Shown here: piece by piece, positions 1 to 7,498 of the stretch
Layout of the letters: every line of letters starts with the position of its first letter
Numbering within the stretch: position 1 is the first letter of the stretch
From: JAPEKQ01 sp964516845
Lineage (GTDB): Bacteria > Joyebacterota > Joyebacteria > Joyebacterales > Joyebacteraceae
NCBI GenBank assembly: GCA_964516845.1
Contig: CAZEXP010000030.1
Location: 1-27,976, forward strand
Direction of reading: 5' to 3'
Length of the DNA: 27,976 nucleotides
Position numbers and translations under genes: made by a program
The notes under the pieces: model-generated
The model's input: only the letters and a program-made list of their open reading frames with translations
Database searches by the model: none
Told to the model about the DNA's origin: nothing

Positions 1-19
1 GTTCGAAAGGAGAACTCAC

Positions 20-1000
20 TTGCGAAGACACCTGTTCCTCATCGGCGCGCTGGCGTTGATGCTCTGCGCTCCGCAGGCCGGTCTTGCAGACGGCGTGGGG
101 ACGCATCTCGCAAGCTTCCTCGAGGTCGACGCGGGCGCTCGACAGGTTGCCATGGGTGGCGCCTTCGCGGGTCTGGCTGACGACGCGATGACCGTCTTCT
201 ACAACCCGGCCGGCCTCACTTTCGTCAGGGGCAGCGAGATTCATATCGACAACACAACGTGGGCGGCGGGGCTTTCGTTCCAGCACCTCAGCTACGGGTT
301 CCGGCACAGCTATCTTCGCGGCGTTTTCGCCTTCAGCTGGTCTGTGATGCAGATGAGCCCGTACGACGAGAAGACCGAGTATTACAACCCGGACAGCGAG
401 TTCGGTATCGGTATCGGGGACAAGGTGGACGCCGGGGACATGGCGTTCGGCGGCAGCTACTGCTGGGAGTTCAATGACGGTCTCTCCGTCGGGACGACCG
501 TGCGCTGGTACCATCTGGGTATGGCGGACGCCTTCTGCGAAGGTGTTTGTGGTGACATTGGGGTGCTGTACGAAACGAAGTTCCGCAACCTGCGGGTCGG
601 CGCTTCGGTGATGAACCTCGGGCCGGAGAACCGTTGGGCTCGGACGGGTTCTGACACGGGTTTCGGCGAGAGCTATCCGATGCCGACGACCTACCGCGTC
701 GGTGCGTCGATGAGGGTCTTCGATATCGTCACGCACCGGGTCGTTCTCACCAGCGAGTACAAGAGAACGCCGGACGGCGGGAACCGCGCGAGCGCCGGCG
801 CCGAGTACACGTTCCACAAGGGCAGTGTCTACGTGTTCGGCCGCGGCGGGTACCGTGTGAACTACGACGAAGGAGGGTTGACCCTCGGGCTCGGACTTCT
901 GTTCCCGACGAGCGAAGCGGCATTCCGTCTCGACTACGCCTACGTCGATCTTGGCAATCTCGACAGTGAAAGCCGGTTCGCCGTGACGTTCATCTTCTAG
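20..1000 (+). CDS. PorV/PorQ-family outer-membrane beta-barrel protein
   Basis: The 326-aa product opens with a signal peptide (basic MRRH, hydrophobic core to about residue 23). It then shows the hallmark of the PorV/PorQ (FadL-like) barrels: a GAR..AMGGAF.GLADDA stretch at about residues 39-54 followed by YNPAGL. The rest alternates short aromatic- and glycine-rich beta strands and ends in Phe (TFIF), as outer-membrane barrels usually do. The start is TTG at 20, chosen because AAAGGAG lies at 6-12 with normal spacing and the signal peptide begins right there. In Bacteroidetes, PorV shuttles type IX secretion cargo; many relatives in other phyla have no assigned role. The gene is followed by a clear terminator, so it ends its transcription unit; what lies upstream is outside the window. 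Family call is firm, exact function is not. Confidence 0.8.
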   Translation: MRRHLFLIGALALMLCAPQAGLADGVGTHLASFLEVDAGARQVAMGGAFAGLADDAMTVFYNPAGLTFVRGSEIHIDNTTWAAGLSFQHLSYGFRHSYLRGVFAFSWSVMQMSPYDEKTEYYNPDSEFGIGIGDKVDAGDMAFGGSYCWEFNDGLSVGTTVRWYHLGMADAFCEGVCGDIGVLYETKFRNLRVGASVMNLGPENRWARTGSDTGFGESYPMPTTYRVGASMRVFDIVTHRVVLTSEYKRTPDGGNRASAGAEYTFHKGSVYVFGRGGYRVNYDEGGLTLGLGLLFPTSEAAFRLDYAYVDLGNLDSESRFAVTFIF

Positions 1001-1059
1001 GACCTGACCCCGTACTCCCGGCCGTTCGGGCAGCGGAGTCGACGAAAGACAACATCAAG

Positions 1060-1093
1060 ACCGGGGGGTCCACAGCGTGGGCGCCCCGGTTTT
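1060..1093 (+). terminator. Rho-independent terminator after the first barrel gene
   Basis: A hairpin pairs ACCGGGG (1060-1066) with CCCCGGT (1084-1090). A further inner stem of CCAC with GTGG (70-73 with 77-80) closes on an AGC loop. TTTTC follows the stem directly. It lies 60 bases after the stop of the barrel gene and before the ribosome binding site of the next gene. Confidence 0.75.
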
Positions 1094-1134
1094 CTCTGTC
1101 GGGCGTGGACGGCGGTTCTCAGGGGGAGGACGAT

Positions 1135-1995
1135 ATGTCTCTGACAGCGCTTCGCGAGGAGATCACTCATGAGATCAGCGTTCGCCTGAGGAGGCTTCTG
1201 CCCGAGGCCCGATTCGATGACTCGCATCCGCACCGATTGCGGGACGCTCGCGACAACCTGGCTCCCGGCGTTGACTACGAGCTGCTGCGCGGAGATGTTC
1301 TCGGAGGCGAGGGTGAGCCCGTGAACGGCAGAACGGCGTTCGACGAACTCTGCGACATCGATTCATCGGTTGCGCTCTGTGCGAACACGTTCGGCCCGTC
1401 CCGCTCGTCGACGGACCGTCTGCGCGTTCCCGGACTGCCCGCGTTCGACGTGCTTCGCTTCAGCAAGAGGCTGCGGACCGGGTTGGGTGAGGCGCCGGCA
1501 CGCCTTGGCATGCTGGCGCTCGGTGCCGACGCCATACTCGGCGCAAGCTGCGTTCTGACAGAACCGTTCGCGATGAAGACGGCGAACCTCGCGGCCAGCT
1601 GCGCGCAGGCCGTGGCCGGCATGGCATCGCCGGAATGGTCCGACCTGTATGATTCCCTCTGTGCGGACCCCGGTCGGTTCAGGTCTCTCGACGCGGCGGC
1701 TCTCGTTCGGCAGTACCTCGGGCTGCGTTCCGCGCTGGGGGACGAGCCACAACCGAAGACGCTCCTCTACGTGTTCTGGGAGCCCCTCGACTGGCCGGAC
1801 ACACCGGCATTCGTCGACCACCGGAGGGAGGTCATGGAATTCTCTCTCGCCGTCGCAGGGTCCGATATTGCCTTCGTCTCCATGAGCTGCTCCGAGCTTT
1901 GGGATGCTATGGAGCAGGGGCCTGAGTGGCCTGGTCGATCCGAGTGGCTCACCTATCTGCGAGGGCGCTACCTCTTCAGACGGAACTCTGCGTAG
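1135..1995 (+). CDS. Hypothetical protein resembling PGN_0703-type PD-(D/E)XK nucleases, catalytic residues apparently lost
   Basis: The 286-aa protein has no signal peptide or membrane segment. ATG at 1135 is preferred over an in-frame GTG at 1105 because AGGGGGAGGA ends five bases before it. From memory, the C-terminal half reads like the PGN_0703 family of putative restriction endonucleases: LDAAALVRQYLGLR, then LLYVFWEPLDWPD, HRREVMEF and SELWDAME. The central segment where those proteins carry D...ExK reads LGMLALGADAILGASCVLTE here, with G, S and V at the positions I would align with D, E and K. If that alignment holds, this is an inactive relative. The gene stands alone between two terminators and is convergent with the downstream lipoprotein. 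No restriction or modification partner is nearby. The family call is an inference from motif memory. Confidence 0.5.
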   Translation: MSLTALREEITHEISVRLRRLLPEARFDDSHPHRLRDARDNLAPGVDYELLRGDVLGGEGEPVNGRTAFDELCDIDSSVALCANTFGPSRSSTDRLRVPGLPAFDVLRFSKRLRTGLGEAPARLGMLALGADAILGASCVLTEPFAMKTANLAASCAQAVAGMASPEWSDLYDSLCADPGRFRSLDAAALVRQYLGLRSALGDEPQPKTLLYVFWEPLDWPDTPAFVDHRREVMEFSLAVAGSDIAFVSMSCSELWDAMEQGPEWPGRSEWLTYLRGRYLFRRNSA

Positions 1996-2022
1996 TACGC
2001 TCGACAGGCCGGAACATGAAGA

Positions 2023-2053
2023 AAGCCCGGAGGCCGCGAAGGCCTCCGGGCTT
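2023..2053. terminator. Bidirectional intrinsic terminator between convergent genes
   Basis: A perfect 13-bp stem pairs AAGCCCGGAGGCC (2023-2035) with GGCCTCCGGGCTT (2041-2053) around the 5-base loop GCGAA. The left flank is A-rich (GAAGAAA) and the right flank T-rich (TTGGTTT), so it can stop transcription from both sides. It sits midway between the stop at 1995 on plus and the stop at 2081 on minus. Confidence 0.85.
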
Positions 2054-2080
2054 GGTTTCGCGCCGGTTCCGTTGCTTCTG

Positions 2081-4000
2081 CTACTCGAGCTTCTCCTCGC
2101 CGAACAGCCCGAGGATCTTGTCGAAGTTGGCCCTCGCGGGGTCGTCCTGGACGTAGTAGAGGGGATGGCCAATATACCACGTGTTCCCGTGGTTGTCGCC
2201 CGACAGGTAGAGTACCGACGATGGGTCGCCCTCGAAGTTCACGTTCAGGAACGAGTCCATCTCGAAGACCTCGAGGCCTGTGCCCTGGTACGCGGTGACC
2301 GTCTCGACACCCGGGAGACCACAGCGCTTGTAGTTCGTGATCTGCCAGACGTAGAACGGCCACTTGCCGGGTTCCGGGTATCCGCCCGGGCCGACGCTGT
2401 CGATGTATGCGTCCACGAGGCCGAAGCTCTCGCCGGCATCGGTCGGATTGTCGCCGTAGAAGCAGTACCCGTAGTTCCACGGGGCTGTCTTGTTGGCCTG
2501 GTAGCCGCTGTAGTCCGCCGACCCGATGTGGAGGTAGTCCCTGACAAATCGCCTCGCCTCGGTCGTGTCGGATGGTGCGACCGTTACCGGGTAGTTCGCG
2601 TACAGGATCTGCTTGATACACTCCTGGCCGGACAGAATCAGGTTGCCGCCGACCCGCATATATCCTGCGAGCGAGTTGTAGCTCGCCGAGAAGGGATCGA
2701 ACAGGTCATTGAGAACCGAGTACTCCTGATCGGCGTACCAGATCACCGTCGAAGCGCCACGAAGGGCGTCGACGTCCGGCGGCTGGTCGGCGCCGCCGAC
2801 CTGGTTCTGGTCCGGCTGCCACTCGACCCTGATGTGCTTGTAGCCGGCGAGCATGTCGTCCCAGAAGTCGTTGCGCTGCTCGTCGGTCGGCCAGCCAGGC
2901 GTTCCCTCCTTGCTGTTCCAGTCGTCTACGACGAGGATGTACTCGTTCAGCGTTGCCTCGACCACATCGAAATAGACGCGCGCGCGTGTTCGCACATTGG
3001 CGTTGTCGAGCGCGTTGACGTACAGCGAGTGCCGTCCGAGTTCGGGGACGACGCTGAATCTGTTGTCGAACGACGACCACGAGGGCCAGTTGGAGGTGTC
3101 GTCATAGGCGTGCCGATAGCCGAGGACCTGGCCACCGTATGACTCCGCCGTGGCGATCCACTCGAAGGCGAGGCGCTCGCCGGCGAAGATCGGCGTCGGG
3201 ATGTTGTACACATCGTTCCAGACCGGTCCGCGGTACGTCCGGATGCCGAACACGTTCGAGATGATGTAGAGCTTGGGTCCGGCCAGTTCCGAGTTGCAGG
3301 TGAACTGCCGGGCGGCCGGCGTCTGGTCTGCGGCTCCTGCATCGTCGATCGACCAGACCTCGAACCGATGGAGTCCCTCGATCGGCCCGAAGTTGGCGAT
3401 GACGGTCTCAGCATCGAGGTTGGTCTGCGACGTCACCTGGACCCACTCGCTGGTCGACTGCTCCCACTTGAACAGCCGGTAGCCGTAGCCGACGATCACG
3501 CCGTCCCGATCGGAGCCCGACCACTCGAACGTGACCATCGGGCCGGTCACGCCGTTCGGTCCCCGGATGATGCGCGTGTCGGGGACGATGGTGAACGCGG
3601 TGAAGGAGACCGTCTCTGGAGTGGGGTCTTCCGCATCGTTGTTGTCGACCGCCTTCACACTGAACGTATGATACTCGTAGCCGAACGACGCGTTGACGGT
3701 GTCGGCGCTTGCCGAGACCAGGAACACGCTGTCCGTATTGACCACGGTGCGCCAGTCGAAAGTATCCCATCTCGTCCGGTAGTGTGATATCTCGCCGTCG
3801 GGATCCCATCCGAACCAGTTCATCCGCACGCGGTAGTTCGATGTGTCGCCTGTCGCAGGCGAGAACGACAGCGTCGTTTCCGGCGGGATGTTCGGGTTCG
3901 GATCACCCGCATCGAACTTCGAGCATCCTCCCATGGCGCCAAGCACGAGGAGGATGGCGAGTCCGGCGGCGAGCCAGTGCTTTGTCCTTATGGATGTCAT
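2081..4000 (-). CDS. Lipoprotein with Ig/Fn3-like repeats and a C-terminal amidotransferase-like region
   Basis: The predicted 639-aa protein starts at ATG 4000, preferred over an ATG at 4024 because GGAGGG lies ten bases upstream of it. The N-terminus is a lipoprotein signal ending ...GAMGGC with Cys26, a slightly atypical lipobox. Residues about 40-340 hold several beta-sandwich-type segments with recurring W.G.D.DG phrases (NWFGWDPDGEI, EWSGSDRDGVI) and conserved Trp and Tyr. From about residue 350 the character changes: EYILVVDDWNS, DALRGASTVIWYA, YMRVGGNLILSGQ. This looks like the Rossmann-like core of ThuA/class I amidotransferase-like domains found in secreted FCB proteins, but I see no catalytic Cys-His pair that would make it an enzyme. 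It is the second gene of a pair whose first product has a related N-terminal region. Probably surface or periplasmic; substrate unknown. Confidence 0.7.
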   Translation of the reverse strand: MTSIRTKHWLAAGLAILLVLGAMGGCSKFDAGDPNPNIPPETTLSFSPATGDTSNYRVRMNWFGWDPDGEISHYRTRWDTFDWRTVVNTDSVFLVSASADTVNASFGYEYHTFSVKAVDNNDAEDPTPETVSFTAFTIVPDTRIIRGPNGVTGPMVTFEWSGSDRDGVIVGYGYRLFKWEQSTSEWVQVTSQTNLDAETVIANFGPIEGLHRFEVWSIDDAGAADQTPAARQFTCNSELAGPKLYIISNVFGIRTYRGPVWNDVYNIPTPIFAGERLAFEWIATAESYGGQVLGYRHAYDDTSNWPSWSSFDNRFSVVPELGRHSLYVNALDNANVRTRARVYFDVVEATLNEYILVVDDWNSKEGTPGWPTDEQRNDFWDDMLAGYKHIRVEWQPDQNQVGGADQPPDVDALRGASTVIWYADQEYSVLNDLFDPFSASYNSLAGYMRVGGNLILSGQECIKQILYANYPVTVAPSDTTEARRFVRDYLHIGSADYSGYQANKTAPWNYGYCFYGDNPTDAGESFGLVDAYIDSVGPGGYPEPGKWPFYVWQITNYKRCGLPGVETVTAYQGTGLEVFEMDSFLNVNFEGDPSSVLYLSGDNHGNTWYIGHPLYYVQDDPARANFDKILGLFGEEKLE

Positions 4001-4078
4001 CGTAAGCTGTCCCTCCGGCTCCATTCCCCAGGTTGGTCCGTTGTCCGCCAGACCGGGGGAGGAGCTTCTCTCTCCAGA

Positions 4079-5509
4079 CTACTTCGCGCCGTTCGCCCTC
4101 GCCGAGTCCACGTAGAAGATCCTCTTGCGGTAGTCGACCTCCCAGCAGTCCGCGTCATCGCGGGCGCGGACCCAGAAGACATGCTGGCCGTCGCTGATGC
4201 CGCTGTAGGAGTTCTCCGTCTCCTCGGTGATTCGGAGACCGTTGACGTTGGGGTCGAGCACATACTGGTAGACCACGACCTCTCCGTCCGAATCGGTCCC
4301 GATCCACGTCACCGTGAAGTCCGGGCCCACCGTGTCACCCTCGGCCGGGAAAGTGATCTCGGTCGTGGGCGGGTAGTTGTACCAGAATCTGTAGACTTCG
4401 CGGTCGGCCGGCACCTGGCTGGGAACCTCCACACGGTTCTTCACGTCAACGGCCCAGATGCGGAACTCGTGATCCTTGTTGCCGCCCGTGTTGATGTTGT
4501 CCTGGAAGATGAAGTGGTCCGTGCCCTCGGGCGCCGTGGACGTGTAGTACCACGTGCCGGTGTAGGGCGGGGCGTCATACGAGAACGGGATGCGCTCGTT
4601 GTCGAGCTCGATCCATATCTGAGTGATGCCTCCCGAGACCCCTTCGAGCTGCTCCCGGTCACGGGCCTCCCAGGAGATCCACAGCGTCTCTTTGTCCGCG
4701 ACCGTCAGCGTGCCGGACACCTCCTCCGGGTCGATGATCTCGCTATCGGGCTCGTAGTTCATGACGAACCGGTAGCTCGTCGGGAAGTTCCAGGCGCCCG
4801 TTTCGTCCCTCGCGCGCACGTAGAACAGATGGTTCCCGCTCGTGATCGTGGCGGCCGTGTAGGACGTCGCGGCATCCCAGGGTGAGTCGGGGTTCGAATC
4901 GAGGCGGTAGCTGTACGTCACCGGTGCGCCCTGGCCGTCCGGGTCGTAGCCCGACCACGTGAACGAACACGGCGAACCCATCAGGACGGTGTCCCGATAG
5001 CCCGGGTTGTAGTTCCCGCCGTCGGGGTCCTGAGGACCCTCAAGCCGGTACAGGAGGTTCACGATGGGCAGGTCGGTCGAGGCATCGAAGCGGATGCGGT
5101 CCGGCGAGGGATCCACAGCGCCTTCGTTGTCGAGAGACCGAATATAGAACGTATGTCTCCGCGTCTCGCCTGCCGTGTCGATGACGGCCTTGAAGAGGCT
5201 GTCCGTCCTGCTCGTGAACGTCCATGCCGATCCCGCAGCGCCGATCCCGGGCACCGTGTCATCCCAGGCGAAGTAGTAGCCCACCACGTACCCGTCAGGA
5301 TCGCTCCCGCTCCAGTGCATATGCACCCTGTAGTTGGTCTGCTCGAGAGGCGCCGGTGCGCTCGTGAGCCGGGTGTTGGGGGGGAGGTTCGTGTCGAGCA
5401 GGAGCTGCTCCTCCTTGCGGCACCCGGTGAGAAGAATCATCGCTGCCAGCGGTACGGCAACGAGGACGAGTGCCAGCGCGCCGGCTCCCATTCTCCGGAA
5501 CGATGTCAT
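4079..5509 (-). CDS. Lipoprotein with multiple Ig/Fn3-like repeats
   Basis: The 476-aa product has a long hydrophobic signal ending in a canonical lipobox, LTGC, with Cys30. ATG 5509 follows AGGAGGT-like sequence (complement of 5518-5523) with eight bases of spacing. The mature part is all beta-type: repeated HWSGSDPDGYVVGYYF, FTWSGYDPDGQG, ISWEARDRE and VTWIGTDSDGEVVVYQYVLD phrases, each followed by a strand ending H.FYVRA.D, indicating four or so Fn3/Ig-like modules. The first module closely parallels that of the next gene (PP.T...S.A...TNYRV.M.W.G.DPDG), so the two probably arose by duplication. Only 78 bases separate them and both begin MTS-(I/F)-R. Likely co-transcribed from the promoter at 5672-5699. 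Probably exported and lipid-anchored; binding partner unknown. Confidence 0.7.
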   Translation of the reverse strand: MTSFRRMGAGALALVLVAVPLAAMILLTGCRKEEQLLLDTNLPPNTRLTSAPAPLEQTNYRVHMHWSGSDPDGYVVGYYFAWDDTVPGIGAAGSAWTFTSRTDSLFKAVIDTAGETRRHTFYIRSLDNEGAVDPSPDRIRFDASTDLPIVNLLYRLEGPQDPDGGNYNPGYRDTVLMGSPCSFTWSGYDPDGQGAPVTYSYRLDSNPDSPWDAATSYTAATITSGNHLFYVRARDETGAWNFPTSYRFVMNYEPDSEIIDPEEVSGTLTVADKETLWISWEARDREQLEGVSGGITQIWIELDNERIPFSYDAPPYTGTWYYTSTAPEGTDHFIFQDNINTGGNKDHEFRIWAVDVKNRVEVPSQVPADREVYRFWYNYPPTTEITFPAEGDTVGPDFTVTWIGTDSDGEVVVYQYVLDPNVNGLRITEETENSYSGISDGQHVFWVRARDDADCWEVDYRKRIFYVDSARANGAK

Positions 5510-5593
5510 GTCGTTTGACCTCCAGACTGCTTTCGATCGACGGATTGGTCGATATCCAGGGGGCTACCGGTCCATGGGGCTGACACCGCCGCG

Positions 5594-5622
5594 GAGCATC
5601 CCGTAACGGCGTCCGGATGCTC
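5594..5622 (-). promoter_or_regulatory. Hairpin in the lipoprotein operon leader
   Basis: An 8-bp inverted repeat, GAGCATCC (5594-5601) and GGATGCTC (5615-5622), encloses 13 bases. It lies in the roughly 155-base 5' leader predicted for the minus-strand lipoprotein pair. An upstream pairing, GGGGGGTGAG (5653-5662) with CTCA-CG-CCCCCC (5620-5631, CG bulged), shares bases 5620-5622, so the two helices compete. I recognise no known riboswitch class. Confidence 0.45.
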
Positions 5623-5671
5623 ACGCCCCCCCGCCAGGTCCATGACTTGAGAGGGGGGTGAGTCCACCGCC

Positions 5672-5699
5672 ATTATACCTCCAGCGTGCCACATGTCAA
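5672..5699 (-). promoter_or_regulatory. Consensus sigma70-type promoter for the lipoprotein pair
   Basis: Read on the minus strand, TTGACA (5699 to 5694) is followed after 16 bases by TATAAT (5677 to 5672). Both boxes match consensus exactly. Predicted transcription start is near 5665, giving a leader of about 155 bases before ATG 5509. Confidence 0.8.
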
Positions 5700-5778
5700 C
5701 ACCAAAAACCGACGTTGGAACCGGCGCGATTGCGTGTCCTGCAATAGCTTAGACGCATTCGCGTCTGGCACAATTCGG

Positions 5779-5807
5779 TTGACAGTCCGCCGAGCCGGAT
5801 GTAGAAT
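5779..5807 (+). promoter_or_regulatory. Sigma70-type promoter for the TonB/ExbBD operon
   Basis: TTGACA at 5779-5784 and TAGAAT at 5802-5807 are separated by 17 bases on the plus strand. Predicted start is near 5814, about 350 bases before the chosen exbB start. It is divergent from the lipoprotein promoter about 80 bases away. The stretch 5815-6161 holds no supported gene: a C7 tract at 5881-5887 and a TGTGAGC/GCTCACA inverted repeat at 5930-5958 are the only visible structure. Confidence 0.7.
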
Positions 5808-6161
5808 GCCAACCAAGTGGAGCCACGGGCGGCTGCTGGTCGTCGTGGTTTATGTTGATATTGACAGCCGGGGTCGGACACCCCCCCAGTGACCATACGA
5901 GTGCAGGAGGAGGGCGAGCGAACACATGGTGTGAGCCGGTCTTGCGCGGCCGCTCACAAGTCGTCGGGAACGGAGCTATGGGTCGGTGTACCCTCGCGGA
6001 CGCGCATCGGTCGCGGCCTGAGCGCATCGCCTACGACCGGTTTCCGTCGCCGGTGGCTGAGAACAACAGATGAGATCACTGTGAGTGTTCTGAGAGGAGC
6101 CTCAGGTCCCGCGCTTACCGGAAGCAGTCGGGAGCGCAGCACGGGAGGGGGAAGCACAGTA

Positions 6162-7001
6162 ATGAGTAGAGTCTTCATTATCTTTGCGACGGTGTTCGTC
6201 GCTGTCCTGATCGCCGCGCCGGCGAGTGCACAGGTGGCGGGTGGCCAGGCCGCGGGAACGGTCCAGGGAATGGCCGATTCCGCGATGGTCGATACGACCG
6301 CTGTCGACACGCTGGCGGCTGCCGCTGCGGCGCCGGCGGCGGTGGAGCCGGTCGAGACGACGGGTGGCGGGTTCCAGTCCAACGGACTCGTTGAGTTCTT
6401 CATCAAGGGCGGGAAGTTCATGTGGGCGCTCCTGGCGCTCTCGATCATTGGTCTCGCCGTCACGATCGAGCGGGCCATCACGCTCCGCAAGGCGAGCACG
6501 GACGTCCGCAAGCTCATGGAAGGCGTCATCGGCGCTCTGAAGAAGGGCGACATGGAGAAGGCGATGGACGTCTGCGCCAACACGCGCGGTCCGATCCCGC
6601 AGATTCTCCACGCCGGTCTGAGCAAGGCGCACCGCGGCCAGGCTGCCGTTGAGAAGGCCATCGAGACAGCGGGCATCATCGAGATGTCGTTCCTCGAGCG
6701 AGGCCTGATCATTCTGGCGACAGTCGCGAACGTCGGTCCGCTCCTTGGTTTCCTCGGGACGGTCTCCGGCATGATCGCGGCCTTCGAGGCCATCGCGCAG
6801 GCGGAACAGGTCAGCGCGAAGCTGGTTGCGAGCGGTATCTCCGAGGCGCTGATCACGACGATGTCCGGTCTGGTGATCGCCATTCCGTTCCAGATCGCGC
6901 ACAACCTGTTCGTCCAGCGCATCGACCGCTTCGTCGTCGAGATGGAGGACAGCGCGTCCGAGCTGATCGACACGCTGACCGAGATGGACATTCTCAAGTA
7001 G
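6162..7001 (+). CDS. exbB: ExbB/TolQ/MotA-family proton channel subunit with cleavable signal peptide
   Basis: ExbB forms the inner-membrane pentamer that, with ExbD, uses the proton gradient to drive TonB. The 279-aa protein has a signal peptide (residues 1-23, ending PASA-QV), then an Ala/Val/Thr-rich linker to about residue 70. Three membrane segments follow at about 86-104, 180-208 and 225-250. The MotA/TolQ/ExbB core is clear: ERGLIILATVANVGPLLGFLGTVSGMI and GISEALITTMSGLVIAIPF. The reading frame stays open upstream to 5889, but that part has no coding character; ATG 6162 follows GGGAGGGG by about ten bases and begins exactly at the signal peptide. The extra N-terminal signal and linker occur in one known subgroup of ExbB. 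First gene of a four-gene operon. Confidence 0.9.
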   Translation: MSRVFIIFATVFVAVLIAAPASAQVAGGQAAGTVQGMADSAMVDTTAVDTLAAAAAAPAAVEPVETTGGGFQSNGLVEFFIKGGKFMWALLALSIIGLAVTIERAITLRKASTDVRKLMEGVIGALKKGDMEKAMDVCANTRGPIPQILHAGLSKAHRGQAAVEKAIETAGIIEMSFLERGLIILATVANVGPLLGFLGTVSGMIAAFEAIAQAEQVSAKLVASGISEALITTMSGLVIAIPFQIAHNLFVQRIDRFVVEMEDSASELIDTLTEMDILK

Positions 7002-7034
7002 ATCCCGGGCTCATGCCCCAGGAAGGTTAGATTC

Positions 7035-7481
7035 ATGGCGAGATTCAAGAAAAGGTCGAGCATTTCGGCCGAGATGGTGGGCGAATCGTCGATGTCGGAC
7101 GTCGCTTTCCTGCTTCTCGTCTTCTTCATCGTGAGTACGACGTTTCCCGAGGTCGGTCTTCCGATCATCCTGCCGAGCGCGGGTGGTGACGTGACGCAGG
7201 TCAAGCGGGACAATGTCACGCAGATCATCACGGCGAGAAGCGGTGTCCATTTCGTTGATCTTGAGGAAACGCCTACCGAGCTCCCGCGTATCAAGGAGAT
7301 CGTGACGCAGCGTGTGAGGGAGAACGAGAGCCTGATCATCTCCCTCGAGACGCACGCCGAAGCGCCGTATGCGAACATGATCGAGGTGCTCGACATGGTG
7401 ATGCTCGTCTACGATGAGCTTGAGGAGACGGGGTTGAAGCGCGAGAAGCGTATCTCGCTCAAGATGCTCGGAGTCGAATAG
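7035..7481 (+). CDS. exbD: ExbD/TolR-family protein (first copy)
   Basis: The 148-aa protein has a short cytoplasmic N-terminus, a single membrane segment at about residues 20-37 and a periplasmic domain. This is the standard ExbD plan and size. The segment reads SMSDVAFLLLVFFIV, with Asp22 in the position of the essential proton-carrying aspartate of the family. It would sit inside the ExbB pentamer as part of the TonB motor. ATG 7035 has GGAAGG upstream. The gene follows exbB by 33 bases and precedes a second, different exbD by 17 bases, so the motor may hold two distinct ExbD subunits. Confidence 0.9.
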   Translation: MARFKKRSSISAEMVGESSMSDVAFLLLVFFIVSTTFPEVGLPIILPSAGGDVTQVKRDNVTQIITARSGVHFVDLEETPTELPRIKEIVTQRVRENESLIISLETHAEAPYANMIEVLDMVMLVYDELEETGLKREKRISLKMLGVE

Positions 7482-7498
7482 GCGTTTGGAGGTATTCA

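Noticed and set aside
1904..3142. 412-codon open frame on the plus strand opposite the lipoprotein gene
   Set aside because: It is a GC-rich antisense shadow: it overlaps the end of one gene, a terminator and a lipoprotein with clear signal peptide and repeats, and its own translation is compositionally odd (Val/Arg/Asp-rich) with no motif.
4891..4900. GGTTCGAATC, resembling a tRNA T-loop
   Set aside because: The flanking bases do not form a T stem, no acceptor or anticodon arm is present, and the site lies inside a well-supported lipoprotein gene.
5855..5866. Second TTGATA/TTGACA cluster as a promoter before exbB
   Set aside because: No TATAAT-like box lies 16-18 bases downstream; the expected place is occupied by a C tract.
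5889..6161. Upstream extension of exbB by 91 codons
   Set aside because: The extension has no coding character, no ribosome binding site decides its start, and it would bury the signal peptide in the middle of the protein.
5954..7396. 480-codon open frame antisense to exbB and exbD
   Set aside because: The sense strand encodes unmistakable ExbB and ExbD. The antisense product is Ser/Thr/Arg-rich with no domain, as expected from GC-biased third positions.
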